From: Acidobacteriaceae bacterium | GTDB taxonomy: Bacteria; Acidobacteriota; Terriglobia; Terriglobales; Acidobacteriaceae | Assembly (NCBI GenBank): GCA_025462885.1 | Contig: JAOAPN010000004.1 | Coordinates: forward strand, 682,001-746,000 | DNA: 64,000 bases | Direction of reading: 5' to 3' | The notes under the pieces: model-generated | Database searches by the model: none | What the model was told of the DNA's origin: nothing | Seen by the model: the letters and a program-made list of their open reading frames with translations, nothing else | In this document: positions 15,560 to 24,957 of the stretch, one piece after another | Position numbering within the stretch: the stretch's first letter is position 1 | How the letters are laid out: each line of letters opens with the position of its first letter | Made by a program: the position numbers and the translations under genes

Positions 15560-17206
15560 TCAGGTTCGAAGGACAAAGGCGTAGGCGTACTCGTTGGGTG
15601 GTTTGGACGGAAGGTTGATCTTCAGGCCGCTGGCATCCTGGGTGAAGGTAAGTTGACCAGCGCCGAGAAGGTCGACACGCTGGATCGGCTTTGGAGCATT
15701 CGGCGAATTACGAGCCAGGGTTTTGATTACAACTTTGCCGTTGGCAGGCCAGCCAAGAGCAAAAGCATGAAGGGTATCGCCCTTGGTGACGAAGCGTATG
15801 TCTTCAGCGGTATAGGGGCGTTGGTGGGCCTCGTTGAAGTTCTTGTTATCGGAGACGTCGGGCGGGCCCTCGCCGAAGACCGTAAAGGGGCGGGTCCCGT
15901 AGATGGCGGGACCGTTGATCTGCATCCAGCCAGCGATTGACTTGAGGAAAGCGTGCTCGTCCTCGTCGATGGTACCGTCGCCGCGAAGAGGAATGTTCAG
16001 CATCAGGTTGCCATTCTTACTGACGATATCGATGAGCGAATGGATAACGCTGCGCGGCGTCTTATAGGCATGGCGATCGAAGACCGAGCGGTCGTAGTGC
16101 CAGTCGCCGATGCAGGTGTCGGTCTGCCACGGATAATCCAGGATGCCCTGGGCCTTGCCGCGCTCGATATCGAGGGTAAACGCGCCGGCGTGATCGGGCT
16201 TGACGCTCTTACCGGTTACGACGACATCGACGTGGCCCTTATCGCGAACGCTGGTGTTGTAGAAATGCGCTGTGATATCGAGTCCGTACTGGCCAAGCGG
16301 CAGTTCGTCGTCATCAAAATAGATCATGTCGGGCTTATAGGTGTCGAGCAGATCCTGGCAGCGGAGATACCAGTTCTCCGCGAAGGCAGGGTTCATTACA
16401 GGGACGGATTCGTTCCACACACGGTCATGGGTCTTGTGCCAGGCATCGGCTTCGGCGATGGACTTGATGCCGTCCGGCATGACGATGTTGCGACCGGTGT
16501 AGAGCTCTTGCGGATCGAGTCCCTCCCACCACTTGCCCTTGCCGTCTGATTTTTTGAGCGTGTAGGCATCGTAGCGGACCCCTGCCAGCGAACCCTCGGG
16601 ATCGTAGCCGTAGGCGGACTGGAGCCAGTGCCAGGCGTGGCCGGAGTGATTCGTTACGGCCAGCCGAAGGCCGCGATCTTTGACCAGCTTCGCCAAGGTG
16701 CCGACGATATCTTTTTTAGGGCCGACTTTGACGGAGTTCCAGTTGTGATAGCGGGAGTTGTAGTTGTCGAAGTTGTCGTGATGGTTCGCGAGCGCCGCGA
16801 AGTACTTGGCTCCTGCGGCGACGTAGAGGTCCATCAACTGCTCAGGCTGCCAGCGGTCAGCCTTCCAGAGATTGTCGATCTCCATGAAGCCTGATTTGGA
16901 AGGGTGGCCATAGGTCTTGAGCTGATGGTCGTAGCACTTGTCGCCCTGGAGGTACATGCGCCGCGCGTACCAATCGCCCTGCTCGGGAACGCACTGGGCA
17001 GTCCAATGGTTCCAGATGCCGAATTTGGCATCGCGAAACCATTCTGGAGTCTGATAACTCTTGAGCGATTGCCAGGTGGGTTGGAAAGGTCCCGGGGCTA
17101 TCTTCCGGCCTTGAGCCGCGAATAAATTCTGGTTGAGAGCGAGGGCCGGGGCTGCGGAGAGAGCGGTCTTGAGGAGGTCGCGACGAGAGAGTCGGGTTGC
17201 ACACAT
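15560..17206 (-). CDS. Exported alpha-L-fucosidase (GH29)
   Basis: A 548-residue GH29 glycosidase that would remove terminal L-fucose from plant, fungal or host glycans. A twin-arginine-like signal (SRRDLLKTALSAAPALA, residues 7-23) points to Tat export. The catalytic (beta/alpha)8 barrel runs from about residue 45 to 420: KFGIWNHW, LANHHDNFDNY (His pair), NHSGHAWHW, and the nucleophile region PDMIYFDDDE near residue 295-304. The MLNIPLRGDGTIDEDE motif around 405 closes the barrel, and a C-terminal beta domain follows. It stands alone, without a sugar-transport or regulator gene next to it. Confidence 0.88.
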   Translation of the reverse strand: MCATRLSRRDLLKTALSAAPALALNQNLFAAQGRKIAPGPFQPTWQSLKSYQTPEWFRDAKFGIWNHWTAQCVPEQGDWYARRMYLQGDKCYDHQLKTYGHPSKSGFMEIDNLWKADRWQPEQLMDLYVAAGAKYFAALANHHDNFDNYNSRYHNWNSVKVGPKKDIVGTLAKLVKDRGLRLAVTNHSGHAWHWLQSAYGYDPEGSLAGVRYDAYTLKKSDGKGKWWEGLDPQELYTGRNIVMPDGIKSIAEADAWHKTHDRVWNESVPVMNPAFAENWYLRCQDLLDTYKPDMIYFDDDELPLGQYGLDITAHFYNTSVRDKGHVDVVVTGKSVKPDHAGAFTLDIERGKAQGILDYPWQTDTCIGDWHYDRSVFDRHAYKTPRSVIHSLIDIVSKNGNLMLNIPLRGDGTIDEDEHAFLKSIAGWMQINGPAIYGTRPFTVFGEGPPDVSDNKNFNEAHQRPYTAEDIRFVTKGDTLHAFALGWPANGKVVIKTLARNSPNAPKPIQRVDLLGAGQLTFTQDASGLKINLPSKPPNEYAYAFVLRT

Positions 17207-17274
17207 AGAGCGCCATCATAGCCAAGGAGAATGGGACGGTAAAGTGTGACGCAATCGGGCGTTCGTGCGATCTG

Positions 17275-19314
17275 CTAAAGGACTCTCAAGACCACTACGG
17301 TCTCATCATCGAAGTGGGCTGTGCCGGACTGAAATTTGGCGACGGCATCGAGAATGGCTTCAGCGGCGGTAGCGGCGGTGGGGCAGGGGTTGGACTGTAG
17401 GACGCTTATCAGGCGTTCATCGCCGAACATCTCGCCGGCGGAGTTCTCCGCATCCACGATGCCGTCGGAGAAGAAGACGATCAGATCGCCGGGTTGGGTG
17501 GAGAGGGTGAACTCTTCGTACTCGACGTCAGGGAAGAGACCGAGGGGAAAACCTTCCGCCTTGATGGTCTTCACCGAGACGTTACAGGTCTGGGGCGCTG
17601 CTGGAGCAGACTTCGCACGGGATTTTCCGGTGGGCGGCGGGACGGGGGTGGCGGGATGTGCACTTCCGTTCGGGATGGACAGATTCGAGACGGCCGAGAC
17701 GAACAGGGGCTGGACCGAGCCGGCGTTGGCGATCTGGAGGGTCTGGTTGGAGTCGTCCCAGACGGCCATCAGCATGGTGACGTATTGGGAGTCAAGTTTG
17801 CGCTCCTGAAGCTGGTCATTGAGTGCGGCCAGCATGGCTGCGGGGGAGAGGTGCTGGTTTGCCAGCGAACGCAGGATTCCGCTGACCAGCGCAGCATAGA
17901 GGGCAGCGGGAGCAGCCTTGCCGGAGACGTCTCCAACGGCGAGAGCGACACGGCCAGGACCGTAGTCGAGAAAGTCATAGATGTCTCCGCCGATGGAGCG
18001 CGCGGCCATGAACTGGGCGGCGATCTCGGCCCGCTGCATCGGCGGTGGAAAGGGAGGCATGAGCCGAAGCTGGACCTGCCGGGCCATCTCGAGGTCGCGC
18101 TCCATGCGCTGTTCTTCTTCGTGGATGCGCTGGTAGAGCCGGGCATTTGCGATGGAGATGGCGACTTGTGCAGCAAGGGTGCTGAGCGTCTTTTGGTGGT
18201 CCTCGTTGAAGTAGTTGACCCGGGTGTGCTCGAGGTCAAGGACGCCGATAACTTTGCCCTTGTAGATCAATGGGACGGAGAGTTCCGACCGCGTCTCGGG
18301 GTTTTCGGCGACGTAGCGCGGATCTTTGCGGACGTCCTGGGCAAGGACGGGTTCGCGCAATTCAGCAGCGGCACCGATAATGCCCTCGCCAAGGACGATC
18401 GTGCGCTCACGGGTGACGCGTTCACCGTATCGCGAGGAGAAGCGGTGTTCGAGGCGCTCGCGTCGATCGTTCCAGAGCAGAATGGTGAACATCTGGAAGT
18501 CGATGACGCGTTTGAGCAGGTGACCGATGCGTTCTAGAAGGTCATCGAGATCGAGGATGCTGGTGATCTCGCGGGAGATCTCGTTGAGGACAGTAAGAGT
18601 CTGGGCCTGGCGGGAGACGCGGGTGTAGAGCCGTGCGTTTTCAACCGCGACCGCCATGCGGGAGGCGACGAGTTCCAGTAGACGCTGGTGTTCCGCGGTG
18701 AAGAAGGCGGGGCTTTCGGACTGTATATCAATGACGCCAATGACCTTATTCTTGATGATCAATGGCACCGCGAGCTCGGACCGGACGTGGGGGTTGGCGT
18801 CGATGTAGTGCTCGACGTAGTTGCCGGGAGTGCCGACGTCGTCGATCAGGATGGATTTGCGATGCAGGGCAGCCTGGCCGACGATACCGCGGCCGCGCTT
18901 GATGCGCATCCGCTCAATCTCGGGAGTATGGCCGGTCTGAAAACGCATCCAGAGTTCGTGGGTGCGGTCATTGAGGAGGAGAATGGCGAAGATGCGGTAG
19001 TCGATCACGGCGCGTACGAGGTCGGCGACGCGGTGCATCAGGGTATTAAGGTCGAGGGTGGTATTGAGGGCGTCGGCCAGGCGATGGAGAAAGTCGATCT
19101 GCAGCGGCTCGACGCGAATATTGTGCGAGATCTGGGCAGATGAAGACCCGGGCGCGGGAGGACCGCCTAGAGCCGAGGAATCGCCGGGAGTTGGGGAACT
19201 GCCGAGCGCAGGGGGGTAGTCACCCTCAAATTGAGCTTCGGCCCCGGATTCGGGGTGAGTGAAGTCGCCGCCAGCGGCGGTGGGACGGCGGGATTTGGTG
19301 GGGGTCGACATCAA
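17275..19314 (-). CDS. GAF-GAF-SpoIIE (PP2C-like) phosphatase
   Basis: A 679-residue cytoplasmic signalling phosphatase. After a Pro/Gly/Ser-rich N-terminus (1-60) come two GAF sensor domains (about 75-235 and 240-400, each with a RSELxVPLIxKxKVIGVxD motif). A short coiled linker (EEEQRMERDLEMARQVQLRL) leads to a SpoIIE/PP2C domain from about 425. Metal-binding signatures are SIGGDIYDFLDYG, VGDVSGKAAPAALYAA and FFSDGIVDAEN. Such proteins usually dephosphorylate an anti-sigma-factor antagonist in partner-switching control. No antagonist or anti-sigma gene is nearby. A poorly conserved Pro/Ala-rich insertion interrupts the phosphatase near residue 555-585. Confidence 0.9.
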   Translation of the reverse strand: MMSTPTKSRRPTAAGGDFTHPESGAEAQFEGDYPPALGSSPTPGDSSALGGPPAPGSSSAQISHNIRVEPLQIDFLHRLADALNTTLDLNTLMHRVADLVRAVIDYRIFAILLLNDRTHELWMRFQTGHTPEIERMRIKRGRGIVGQAALHRKSILIDDVGTPGNYVEHYIDANPHVRSELAVPLIIKNKVIGVIDIQSESPAFFTAEHQRLLELVASRMAVAVENARLYTRVSRQAQTLTVLNEISREITSILDLDDLLERIGHLLKRVIDFQMFTILLWNDRRERLEHRFSSRYGERVTRERTIVLGEGIIGAAAELREPVLAQDVRKDPRYVAENPETRSELSVPLIYKGKVIGVLDLEHTRVNYFNEDHQKTLSTLAAQVAISIANARLYQRIHEEEQRMERDLEMARQVQLRLMPPFPPPMQRAEIAAQFMAARSIGGDIYDFLDYGPGRVALAVGDVSGKAAPAALYAALVSGILRSLANQHLSPAAMLAALNDQLQERKLDSQYVTMLMAVWDDSNQTLQIANAGSVQPLFVSAVSNLSIPNGSAHPATPVPPPTGKSRAKSAPAAPQTCNVSVKTIKAEGFPLGLFPDVEYEEFTLSTQPGDLIVFFSDGIVDAENSAGEMFGDERLISVLQSNPCPTAATAAEAILDAVAKFQSGTAHFDDETVVVLRVL

Positions 19315-19459
19315 AAGCTGATGATACTACCCGGGTGGTCGGCGAGCGAGGCGAACGGGTTGATTGGGGAGATGCCCCTGTGCGCTTACTTCAGCACAAG
19401 TCCTTTTGGTGCAGCACCCACTCTCTTTCGTGAGTGCCGCTTTCTGACATGAGACGTTC

Positions 19460-20260
19460 TTAGTAGCCGGTGCTGGCGGTGTCGGACGGAGCTAGCCCGG
19501 CGAGTTCGGCGAGAATCTTGACGCTGGCGCTGGCACCGATTCGGTTCGCCCCGGCCTTGAGCATGGCCGTTGCGTCGGCCAGGGAACGGATACCTCCCGA
19601 AGCTTTGACGCCGGCGCGGCTGCCAGCGACTCCGCGGAGAGTTGCGATGTCGTCGACGGTGGCACCTCCGTTGGAGAAGCCGGTGCTGGTCTTGAGGAAG
19701 TCAGCTCCGGCGGAAAGAGCGATCTCCGAGGCGCGCAGCTTCTCTTCGTAGCTGAGGAGGCAGGTCTCCAGGATGACTTTAACAATCGCTCCTGAACCGT
19801 GTGCGAGTTCAACCACGCCGTGAATGTCGTTGTAGATCGCCTCAAAGTCACTGGACTGACCGGATTTGAGTAGGCCAATGTTGAGGACCATGTCGACATC
19901 ATGCGCTCCAAGCTTCAGGACGCGGACCGTCTCGTCGCGTTTAGAGCTGGAGAGGGTCGCTCCCAGGGGGAATCCGATGACGACTCCGACGGGGACGCCG
20001 GTCCCGGCAAGGGCGGAGTGGGCGACGGCCACCCAGGTGGGGTTGACCATGGCGCAGGCGAAGCGGTGTTCGGCGGCTTCGTGGCAGATCTGGAGGACTT
20101 GTGCGCGGGTCGCGTCGGGTTTCAGCAGGGTGTGATCGAGCACGGCTGCGAGGTTCTGCTGGGAGGATAGGGTGAGGGCCGCAAAGGCTGCTGCGTCATA
20201 CGGAGGCAGCGCGTTGGTAACAGTTGCTGCTGCGTTTCCAGAAATGGGAGAGGTGCTCAA
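19460..20260 (-). CDS. deoC: Deoxyribose-phosphate aldolase
   Basis: DeoC cleaves 2-deoxyribose-5-phosphate to glyceraldehyde-3-phosphate and acetaldehyde in deoxynucleoside salvage. The 266 residues carry LDHTLLKPDAT near 42, HDVDMVLNIGLLKSG near 118 (catalytic Asp), the Schiff-base Lys in ADFLKTSTGFS near 185, and the second active-site Lys in GVKASGGIRSLADA near 220. The first 30 residues are a non-conserved extension. Neighbours are not deoxynucleoside genes, so it is not in a deo operon. Confidence 0.95.
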   Translation of the reverse strand: MSTSPISGNAAATVTNALPPYDAAAFAALTLSSQQNLAAVLDHTLLKPDATRAQVLQICHEAAEHRFACAMVNPTWVAVAHSALAGTGVPVGVVIGFPLGATLSSSKRDETVRVLKLGAHDVDMVLNIGLLKSGQSSDFEAIYNDIHGVVELAHGSGAIVKVILETCLLSYEEKLRASEIALSAGADFLKTSTGFSNGGATVDDIATLRGVAGSRAGVKASGGIRSLADATAMLKAGANRIGASASVKILAELAGLAPSDTASTGY

Positions 20261-20371
20261 GTGAATCTCCTTGCTATAAGTTGCACGTTCTAATACCTCA
20301 GCTGCTCTATTGGGCTGAGGGGCTCCAACGGGAGCTGCCGGTTGGCTCGCTGCCGAACCGGGTACTTTCTA

Positions 20372-21982
20372 TCATACGAGGGTTGCGGTTGGTTTAAGTG
20401 CGAGCAGCGCGGCGTGGGCCAGATCGGTCTTGAAAAGCGTAAGCATCTGATGACGCGATTCTTCGTCGCGGGCACGCAGAATCGCGGAGGGATGGAGTGT
20501 GGCGATGACTTGATCGGCAAAGGGGGTGTTGAGCACTTTCCCACGGTCGCGCATCAGGCCGAATGTGCCTCCCAACAGAGATTTGGAGGCGGAAGCGCCG
20601 AGGCAGAGGATAACCCGGGGTTTGAGAGCTTCGATCTCGGCCAGGAGCCATGGACGACACGCCATGATCTCCGACATGCGGGGATTCTGGTGGAGACGAA
20701 GCTTGCCGCGCTGGGTGAATTTGAAGTGCTTCACGGCGTTGGTGACGTAGAGCAGGGAGCGATCGATGTCCAGTTCGGCTAAAGTGGCGTCGAGGAGTTT
20801 GCCGGCGGGACCGACGAAAGGGCGGCCCTGGAGGTCTTCCTGATCTCCGGGTTGCTCGCCTACGACGAGGAGTCTGGCGTGAGCGGAACCGTTGCCGAGA
20901 ACGACCTGGGTTGCATGGCAGTACAGGTCGCAGCCTTTGCAGGCAGGGAGGGCAGCGGCGATCGAACGAAGCGTGGGGTGCTCCGGTACGAAGGGCTGGG
21001 CCGTCTCTTTTTGCTGCTGCCGGGCGACCATGCTGGCGACTCGCGTCTTGGATTGGGTGATGAGCGTAGGGAGGAGAGTGATCTCCGGCAGGTTCTTCCA
21101 GTAGCGGACGGGCATCTCCGAGCGCATCGCCGATGGGTTCAGACGTGCCGGGTTATAGATGCTGGCATAGTAGCTCCGCCACAGGTCTTCTAACTCATCT
21201 TCATCGGGAGTCGATTCACGCGGAAGCCCAGGAGCCAAGGTGAGCTGTTTCGTCGTCGGATCCCAGGACACGCTGGCATCGGGTGTCAGGATCGTCCATC
21301 GCATAATGGCAAAGCGTTCTGCGAAGAATGGCGCTGCGAGGGGCAGGATGCGGTGGTCGGGTTGGTACCAGGCGATGAAATGCTCACACTCATCCGGAGT
21401 GGTCGGGGGAGGGTCACACTGCTCGATCTCAGTTTTATTTACGCCGAAAGGCGTAGGCGTAACCAGCACCAGATGGTGAGGCTTAGGTTGATTCAGACCG
21501 GGCGGTTGAGAGACCTCACTGGGCGGCAGAGGCTCGTCGAATACCTCGGGTCGATGGTCGGCCAGGAGCAGCTCGCCGGGTTTGAGAACCTTCCGAAACC
21601 GGACGAAGGCGTGCATCTTGTGAAGGTCACGCCGGACCTGCGCGGCCAAGCGTTGGAGTTCGGCGACGTCAGGATCGGTCTTCAGATTCAAGAGAGAACG
21701 GTTGGTCTGGAGCCGATAGAGGATGCGGTAGAGAAGATTCCAGCGGGCTGGGTTGCGGTGAACCGCAGCGATGGCCGCATCGTCGAGAAATGCCTTCGAG
21801 GTGTGGGGGCGGGGGAACGGGGTGCCGGTTGGGGTTCCTTCAACTTCCAGTGCAAGGGTGAAGGGAATGGAGGTCGCGGCGTCCTGAAGATCGAGTTCAG
21901 AGGGTAGATAGCCAGCGTGAAGCGCCTCGCGAGCGGCCTCGCGCCAGGCTTCGAAGTCGGGTTCGAGGAGGATGTGCTTCAT
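20372..21982 (-). CDS. DUF4130-UdgX fusion: uracil-DNA-binding protein
   Basis: A 536-residue two-part protein. The N-terminal half matches DUF4130 (YRILYRLQTNRSLLN and LHKMHAFVRFRKV near residues 85-135), a domain commonly fused to or paired with UdgX. The C-terminal part, from about residue 340, is a family-4-type uracil-DNA glycosylase: cluster cysteines CKGCDLYCHAT, motif A GEQPGDQED, and HPSA near 497. The UdgX-defining loop is present as GKLRLHQ (His431), where the studied mycobacterial enzyme has KRRIH and forms a covalent bond between that His and the abasic DNA. The radical SAM partner often linked to it is not adjacent. Confidence 0.88.
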   Translation of the reverse strand: MKHILLEPDFEAWREAAREALHAGYLPSELDLQDAATSIPFTLALEVEGTPTGTPFPRPHTSKAFLDDAAIAAVHRNPARWNLLYRILYRLQTNRSLLNLKTDPDVAELQRLAAQVRRDLHKMHAFVRFRKVLKPGELLLADHRPEVFDEPLPPSEVSQPPGLNQPKPHHLVLVTPTPFGVNKTEIEQCDPPPTTPDECEHFIAWYQPDHRILPLAAPFFAERFAIMRWTILTPDASVSWDPTTKQLTLAPGLPRESTPDEDELEDLWRSYYASIYNPARLNPSAMRSEMPVRYWKNLPEITLLPTLITQSKTRVASMVARQQQKETAQPFVPEHPTLRSIAAALPACKGCDLYCHATQVVLGNGSAHARLLVVGEQPGDQEDLQGRPFVGPAGKLLDATLAELDIDRSLLYVTNAVKHFKFTQRGKLRLHQNPRMSEIMACRPWLLAEIEALKPRVILCLGASASKSLLGGTFGLMRDRGKVLNTPFADQVIATLHPSAILRARDEESRHQMLTLFKTDLAHAALLALKPTATLV

Positions 21983-22053
21983 CGCTGCTGGCTTGGATGC
22001 TGTGTGAGACCGGAAAGAGACAGCCGCATGCTCTGTGATTGAAAATAGTCGCT

Positions 22054-22443
22054 ATGAGTGGTGTGCGGATAGACAAATGGCTTTGGGCGGCGCGGTTCTT
22101 CAAGACGCGGACGCTGGCAGCGGATGCCTGCGAGATGGGGCGAGTGGATTCGAATGGGATGCGAGCGAAAGCATCCCGGGAAGTCCGGGCCGGTGACCAG
22201 TTGCGGGTGAAGAGCGAGGCAGGGGAGTTCGTACTGGAGGTTCTGGTGCCGGGGCAGGTGCGTGGTCCCGCCGCCGTGGCCCAGACCATGTACAAAGAGA
22301 CTCCTGAAAGCCGGGAGGCACGGCTGAAGGCCGCCGAGGAACAAAAAGCTCTGGCCAAGCTGGGCATGGTGGACCTGGGACGTCCCAGCAAGAAGGGCCG
22401 ACGGGACATTCAGAAATGGAAGGGGCAGATTCATCGATTTTGA
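22054..22443 (+). CDS. S4-domain RNA-binding protein (Hsp15/HslR-like)
   Basis: A 129-residue basic protein whose N-terminal S4 domain is clear: RIDKWLWAARFFKTRTLAADA (residues 4-24), then GRV, and AGDQLRVKSEAG. The C-terminal tail is Lys/Arg-rich and ends KKGRRDIQKWKGQIHRF, as in Hsp15, which binds 50S subunits carrying a stalled nascent chain. ATG 22054 was chosen because it matches the family start; the upstream TTG at 22039 adds five residues. It is divergent from the UdgX gene with about 71 bp between them. Confidence 0.88.
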   Translation: MSGVRIDKWLWAARFFKTRTLAADACEMGRVDSNGMRAKASREVRAGDQLRVKSEAGEFVLEVLVPGQVRGPAAVAQTMYKETPESREARLKAAEEQKALAKLGMVDLGRPSKKGRRDIQKWKGQIHRF

Positions 22444-22577
22444 ACGCTGCTGGAGAACGGGCTAGAGAACGCCGCTCGGCATTTTGAGAAATATTACTGT
22501 TATTACTTTAGCGAAATAAAAACGAAACAGCATTTTGAGATTTGGGTCGATTTAGGACGGTGAACATCTATTGAAAT

Positions 22578-23615
22578 ATGACGGTTTCGGGTGAAAAGAC
22601 AGAGTTGAGGTTGTCGGTTTTAGATCAATCGCCTGTGGCCGCCGGTAGCTCTCCGGGTGACGCTTTGCAGAACTCGATTGCCTTGGCGCGCAAGGTGGAT
22701 GCGCTGGGGTATACCCGATTCTGGATGTCGGAGCATCATGCCATGGACACGCTGGCGTGTACGGCTCCTGAGATCATGCTGGCTCGGATTGGTGCTGAGA
22801 CGCAGCGGATACGGATTGGGTCTGGCGGGATCATGCTGCCGCATTACTCGGCGTTGAAGGTTGCGGAGGTGTTTCGGACGCTGCATGCGCTGTATCCGGG
22901 ACGAGTGGACCTGGGGATCGGCCGCGCGCCCGGTGGAGGTCCGGTGGAGGCGATGGCTCTCAAGAGAGATCGTAAATCTCGGCCTCTGGACGATTTTCCA
23001 GAGCAGGTCGCGGAGTTGCTGGCCTATTTCTATAAGGACTTTCCGGTCGGGCATCCGTTTGCCGGGTTGAAGGTTTCGCCGGAGGTAGCGGGCGCTCCGG
23101 ATGTGTGGATGCTGGGATCGAGTATGTGGAGTTCAGCGGCTGGAGCGGACTTCGGGTTGCCCTACGCCTTTGCCCACTTCTTCAGCCCGGTTCACACCCG
23201 CGCTGCGATCGAAGCGTATCAACGCAACTTCATCCCAGCCTCGCGGGAGGGTGCGCGCAGCAGGCCGGAAGCGATAGTCGCAGTAGGGGTGATCTGCGCC
23301 GACACGCAGGAAGAGGCGGATTATCTGCACAGCAGCGTGCGAGTCCTACAGCGGCGGATCCGTACTGGAGACCGCAGGCCGATTGCGGCTCCCGATGATG
23401 CGCTGCGGGAGTTGCGGGCCTTCGGGGACATGGCGGTCGAAGAAGGGGAGTGGCCGAGATATTTTGTGGGGACGCCGTCGGTCGTCGGCGAGCGGCTGCG
23501 GAATATGGCTTCCGACCTCGGCATCGGGGAGCTGGTGGTCAATACAATCACGTGGGACCAGGCTGCTCGGCTGCGAAGTTACGAACTGCTGGCGCAGGAG
23601 TTTTCACTGAGCTGA
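22578..23615 (+). CDS. Luciferase-like (LLM class) flavin-dependent oxidoreductase
   Basis: A 345-residue bacterial-luciferase-like monooxygenase or oxidoreductase, using reduced FMN or F420, of the MsnO8-type subgroup: SVLDQSPVAAG near residue 13, WMSEHHAMDTLAC near 49-61, RIGSGGIMLPHYSALKVAE near 78-96, and GRVDLGIGRAPGG near 107. The TIM-barrel length is normal. The upstream gap (22444-22577) is AT-rich for this genome and probably holds the promoter. The last 37 bp overlap the 3' end of the convergent CLC gene. The substrate cannot be predicted. Confidence 0.88.
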   Translation: MTVSGEKTELRLSVLDQSPVAAGSSPGDALQNSIALARKVDALGYTRFWMSEHHAMDTLACTAPEIMLARIGAETQRIRIGSGGIMLPHYSALKVAEVFRTLHALYPGRVDLGIGRAPGGGPVEAMALKRDRKSRPLDDFPEQVAELLAYFYKDFPVGHPFAGLKVSPEVAGAPDVWMLGSSMWSSAAGADFGLPYAFAHFFSPVHTRAAIEAYQRNFIPASREGARSRPEAIVAVGVICADTQEEADYLHSSVRVLQRRIRTGDRRPIAAPDDALRELRAFGDMAVEEGEWPRYFVGTPSVVGERLRNMASDLGIGELVVNTITWDQAARLRSYELLAQEFSLS

Positions 23616-24934
23616 GGAGCTGTCGGCAGGCTGCGTCTAGCGGAAAAGATCGAGCCGTTAGCGATCCGGCTATGGGTGAGGATTGCAAGGGCGACCGCCA
23701 GCAGCAGAGGGATCAGGAGGGCGTCGCCGCGGTGGGTCATCTCCAGGAGAAAAAGCACGGCGGAGAGCGGGGCCTGGGTGCCGGCTGCCAGGGTGGCTCC
23801 TGCGCCGATGAAGGCAAAGGTGAGGGCATTGTCAGCGGGCACTCCGAGGTGCAGGAGTGAGGCGACGCGTACCCAGAGGCCGGCGATGAGAGATCCGAGA
23901 ATGGCTCCGATGCTCATGACCGGAGTAAAGAGCCCTCCGAGCGCTCCGCTCCGCAGACTTGCTACGGTGGCGATGGGTCGCAGGAACAGCAGGACGACGA
24001 GAGCAGGAACGGTCTCGCGATTGGAGAAGATGCTTTGAATGGCCTCCTTTCCGTTACCCAGCAGTTCCGGGTAAGGGAGTGACGCGACTCCGACGCAGGT
24101 GAGAACGATGATGGGCGCGATCAGCACAAAGCCCCCACGCGGTCGATGCCGACACGCCCAGGCAATCAGGCGCACGAAGGCAGCGGAACCTACGCCGCAG
24201 AACGGGCCCGCTAAGAGAGCGAATACCAGCGCGGAGACAGTGAATGGCAGGGCCGGAACCTGATAGGCGGGAACATTCGGCAGCAGAAGCCACGAGCACG
24301 CCGTCGCGATGCAGGAGGTCGCGGTAGCTGCGAGGACTGCCTGGATCGAGAAGCTGCCGAGAACGATTTCGACGGCGAAGATAGCGCCCGCGAAGGGAAC
24401 GTTGTAGGCTGCGGCCATACCCGCCCCGGCCCCGCAAGCGATCAGCAGCTTGCGCTGTTGGGGTGTCAGGGGAGCGCGGTCGGAGATACGCGCGGCGACC
24501 AGAGAGGCAGCTTCCCGCAGAGCAGCTTCGCGGCCGAGCGGGACTCCCATGCCGACAGTCAGGATGGAGACGAAAGCTTCCGCCAGGGTCGGAAGGGTAC
24601 GGGGCGATTCTGTCGTCGATGCCGCGCTGATTGGGGGACGAATCTTGAAGTGGCGTTCGAGCGCCATGAAGAGGCTCAGGATGATCCCGGCCAGCGTGAG
24701 CACGGCAATGCGACGAAAGGACGAGGCGCTTGCGACATCTTCCAGCATGTTGCCCGTATGTCCGTTATAAGCGAGGCTCCCGATGACGTGCAGCATTCGG
24801 ATGAGGAGTCCGGAGGCAAGTCCGCTGACTACCCCAATCAGCACAACAAGCAGCCAGAAGACCGGAGTAAGCTGCGGCGCGGCTTCTGGCTCTGAGGCAG
24901 TGGGTGTGCGGCGGGAGAGGTACTGAGTGAGCAT
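23579..24934 (-). CDS. CLC-family chloride channel/antiporter, divergent
   Basis: A 451-residue membrane protein of the CLC fold with about ten or more hydrophobic segments. Recognisable signatures are VPLGREAALREAA (about residue 132-144, equivalent to the GREGP loop with the gating Glu retained), CGAGAGMAAAYNVPFAGAIF (about 160-180) and GGLFTP (about 330). The GSGIP motif that supplies the selectivity-filter serine is not seen; the equivalent region reads PPISAASTTE. The second inner Glu is Ile. Anion selectivity and coupling may therefore differ. Its 3' end overlaps the convergent LLM gene by 37 bp. Confidence 0.85.
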   Translation of the reverse strand: MLTQYLSRRTPTASEPEAAPQLTPVFWLLVVLIGVVSGLASGLLIRMLHVIGSLAYNGHTGNMLEDVASASSFRRIAVLTLAGIILSLFMALERHFKIRPPISAASTTESPRTLPTLAEAFVSILTVGMGVPLGREAALREAASLVAARISDRAPLTPQQRKLLIACGAGAGMAAAYNVPFAGAIFAVEIVLGSFSIQAVLAATATSCIATACSWLLLPNVPAYQVPALPFTVSALVFALLAGPFCGVGSAAFVRLIAWACRHRPRGGFVLIAPIIVLTCVGVASLPYPELLGNGKEAIQSIFSNRETVPALVVLLFLRPIATVASLRSGALGGLFTPVMSIGAILGSLIAGLWVRVASLLHLGVPADNALTFAFIGAGATLAAGTQAPLSAVLFLLEMTHRGDALLIPLLLAVALAILTHSRIANGSIFSARRSLPTAPQLSENSCASSS

Positions 24935-24957
24935 TTGGCTCGCTGGTCTCGAACTAT

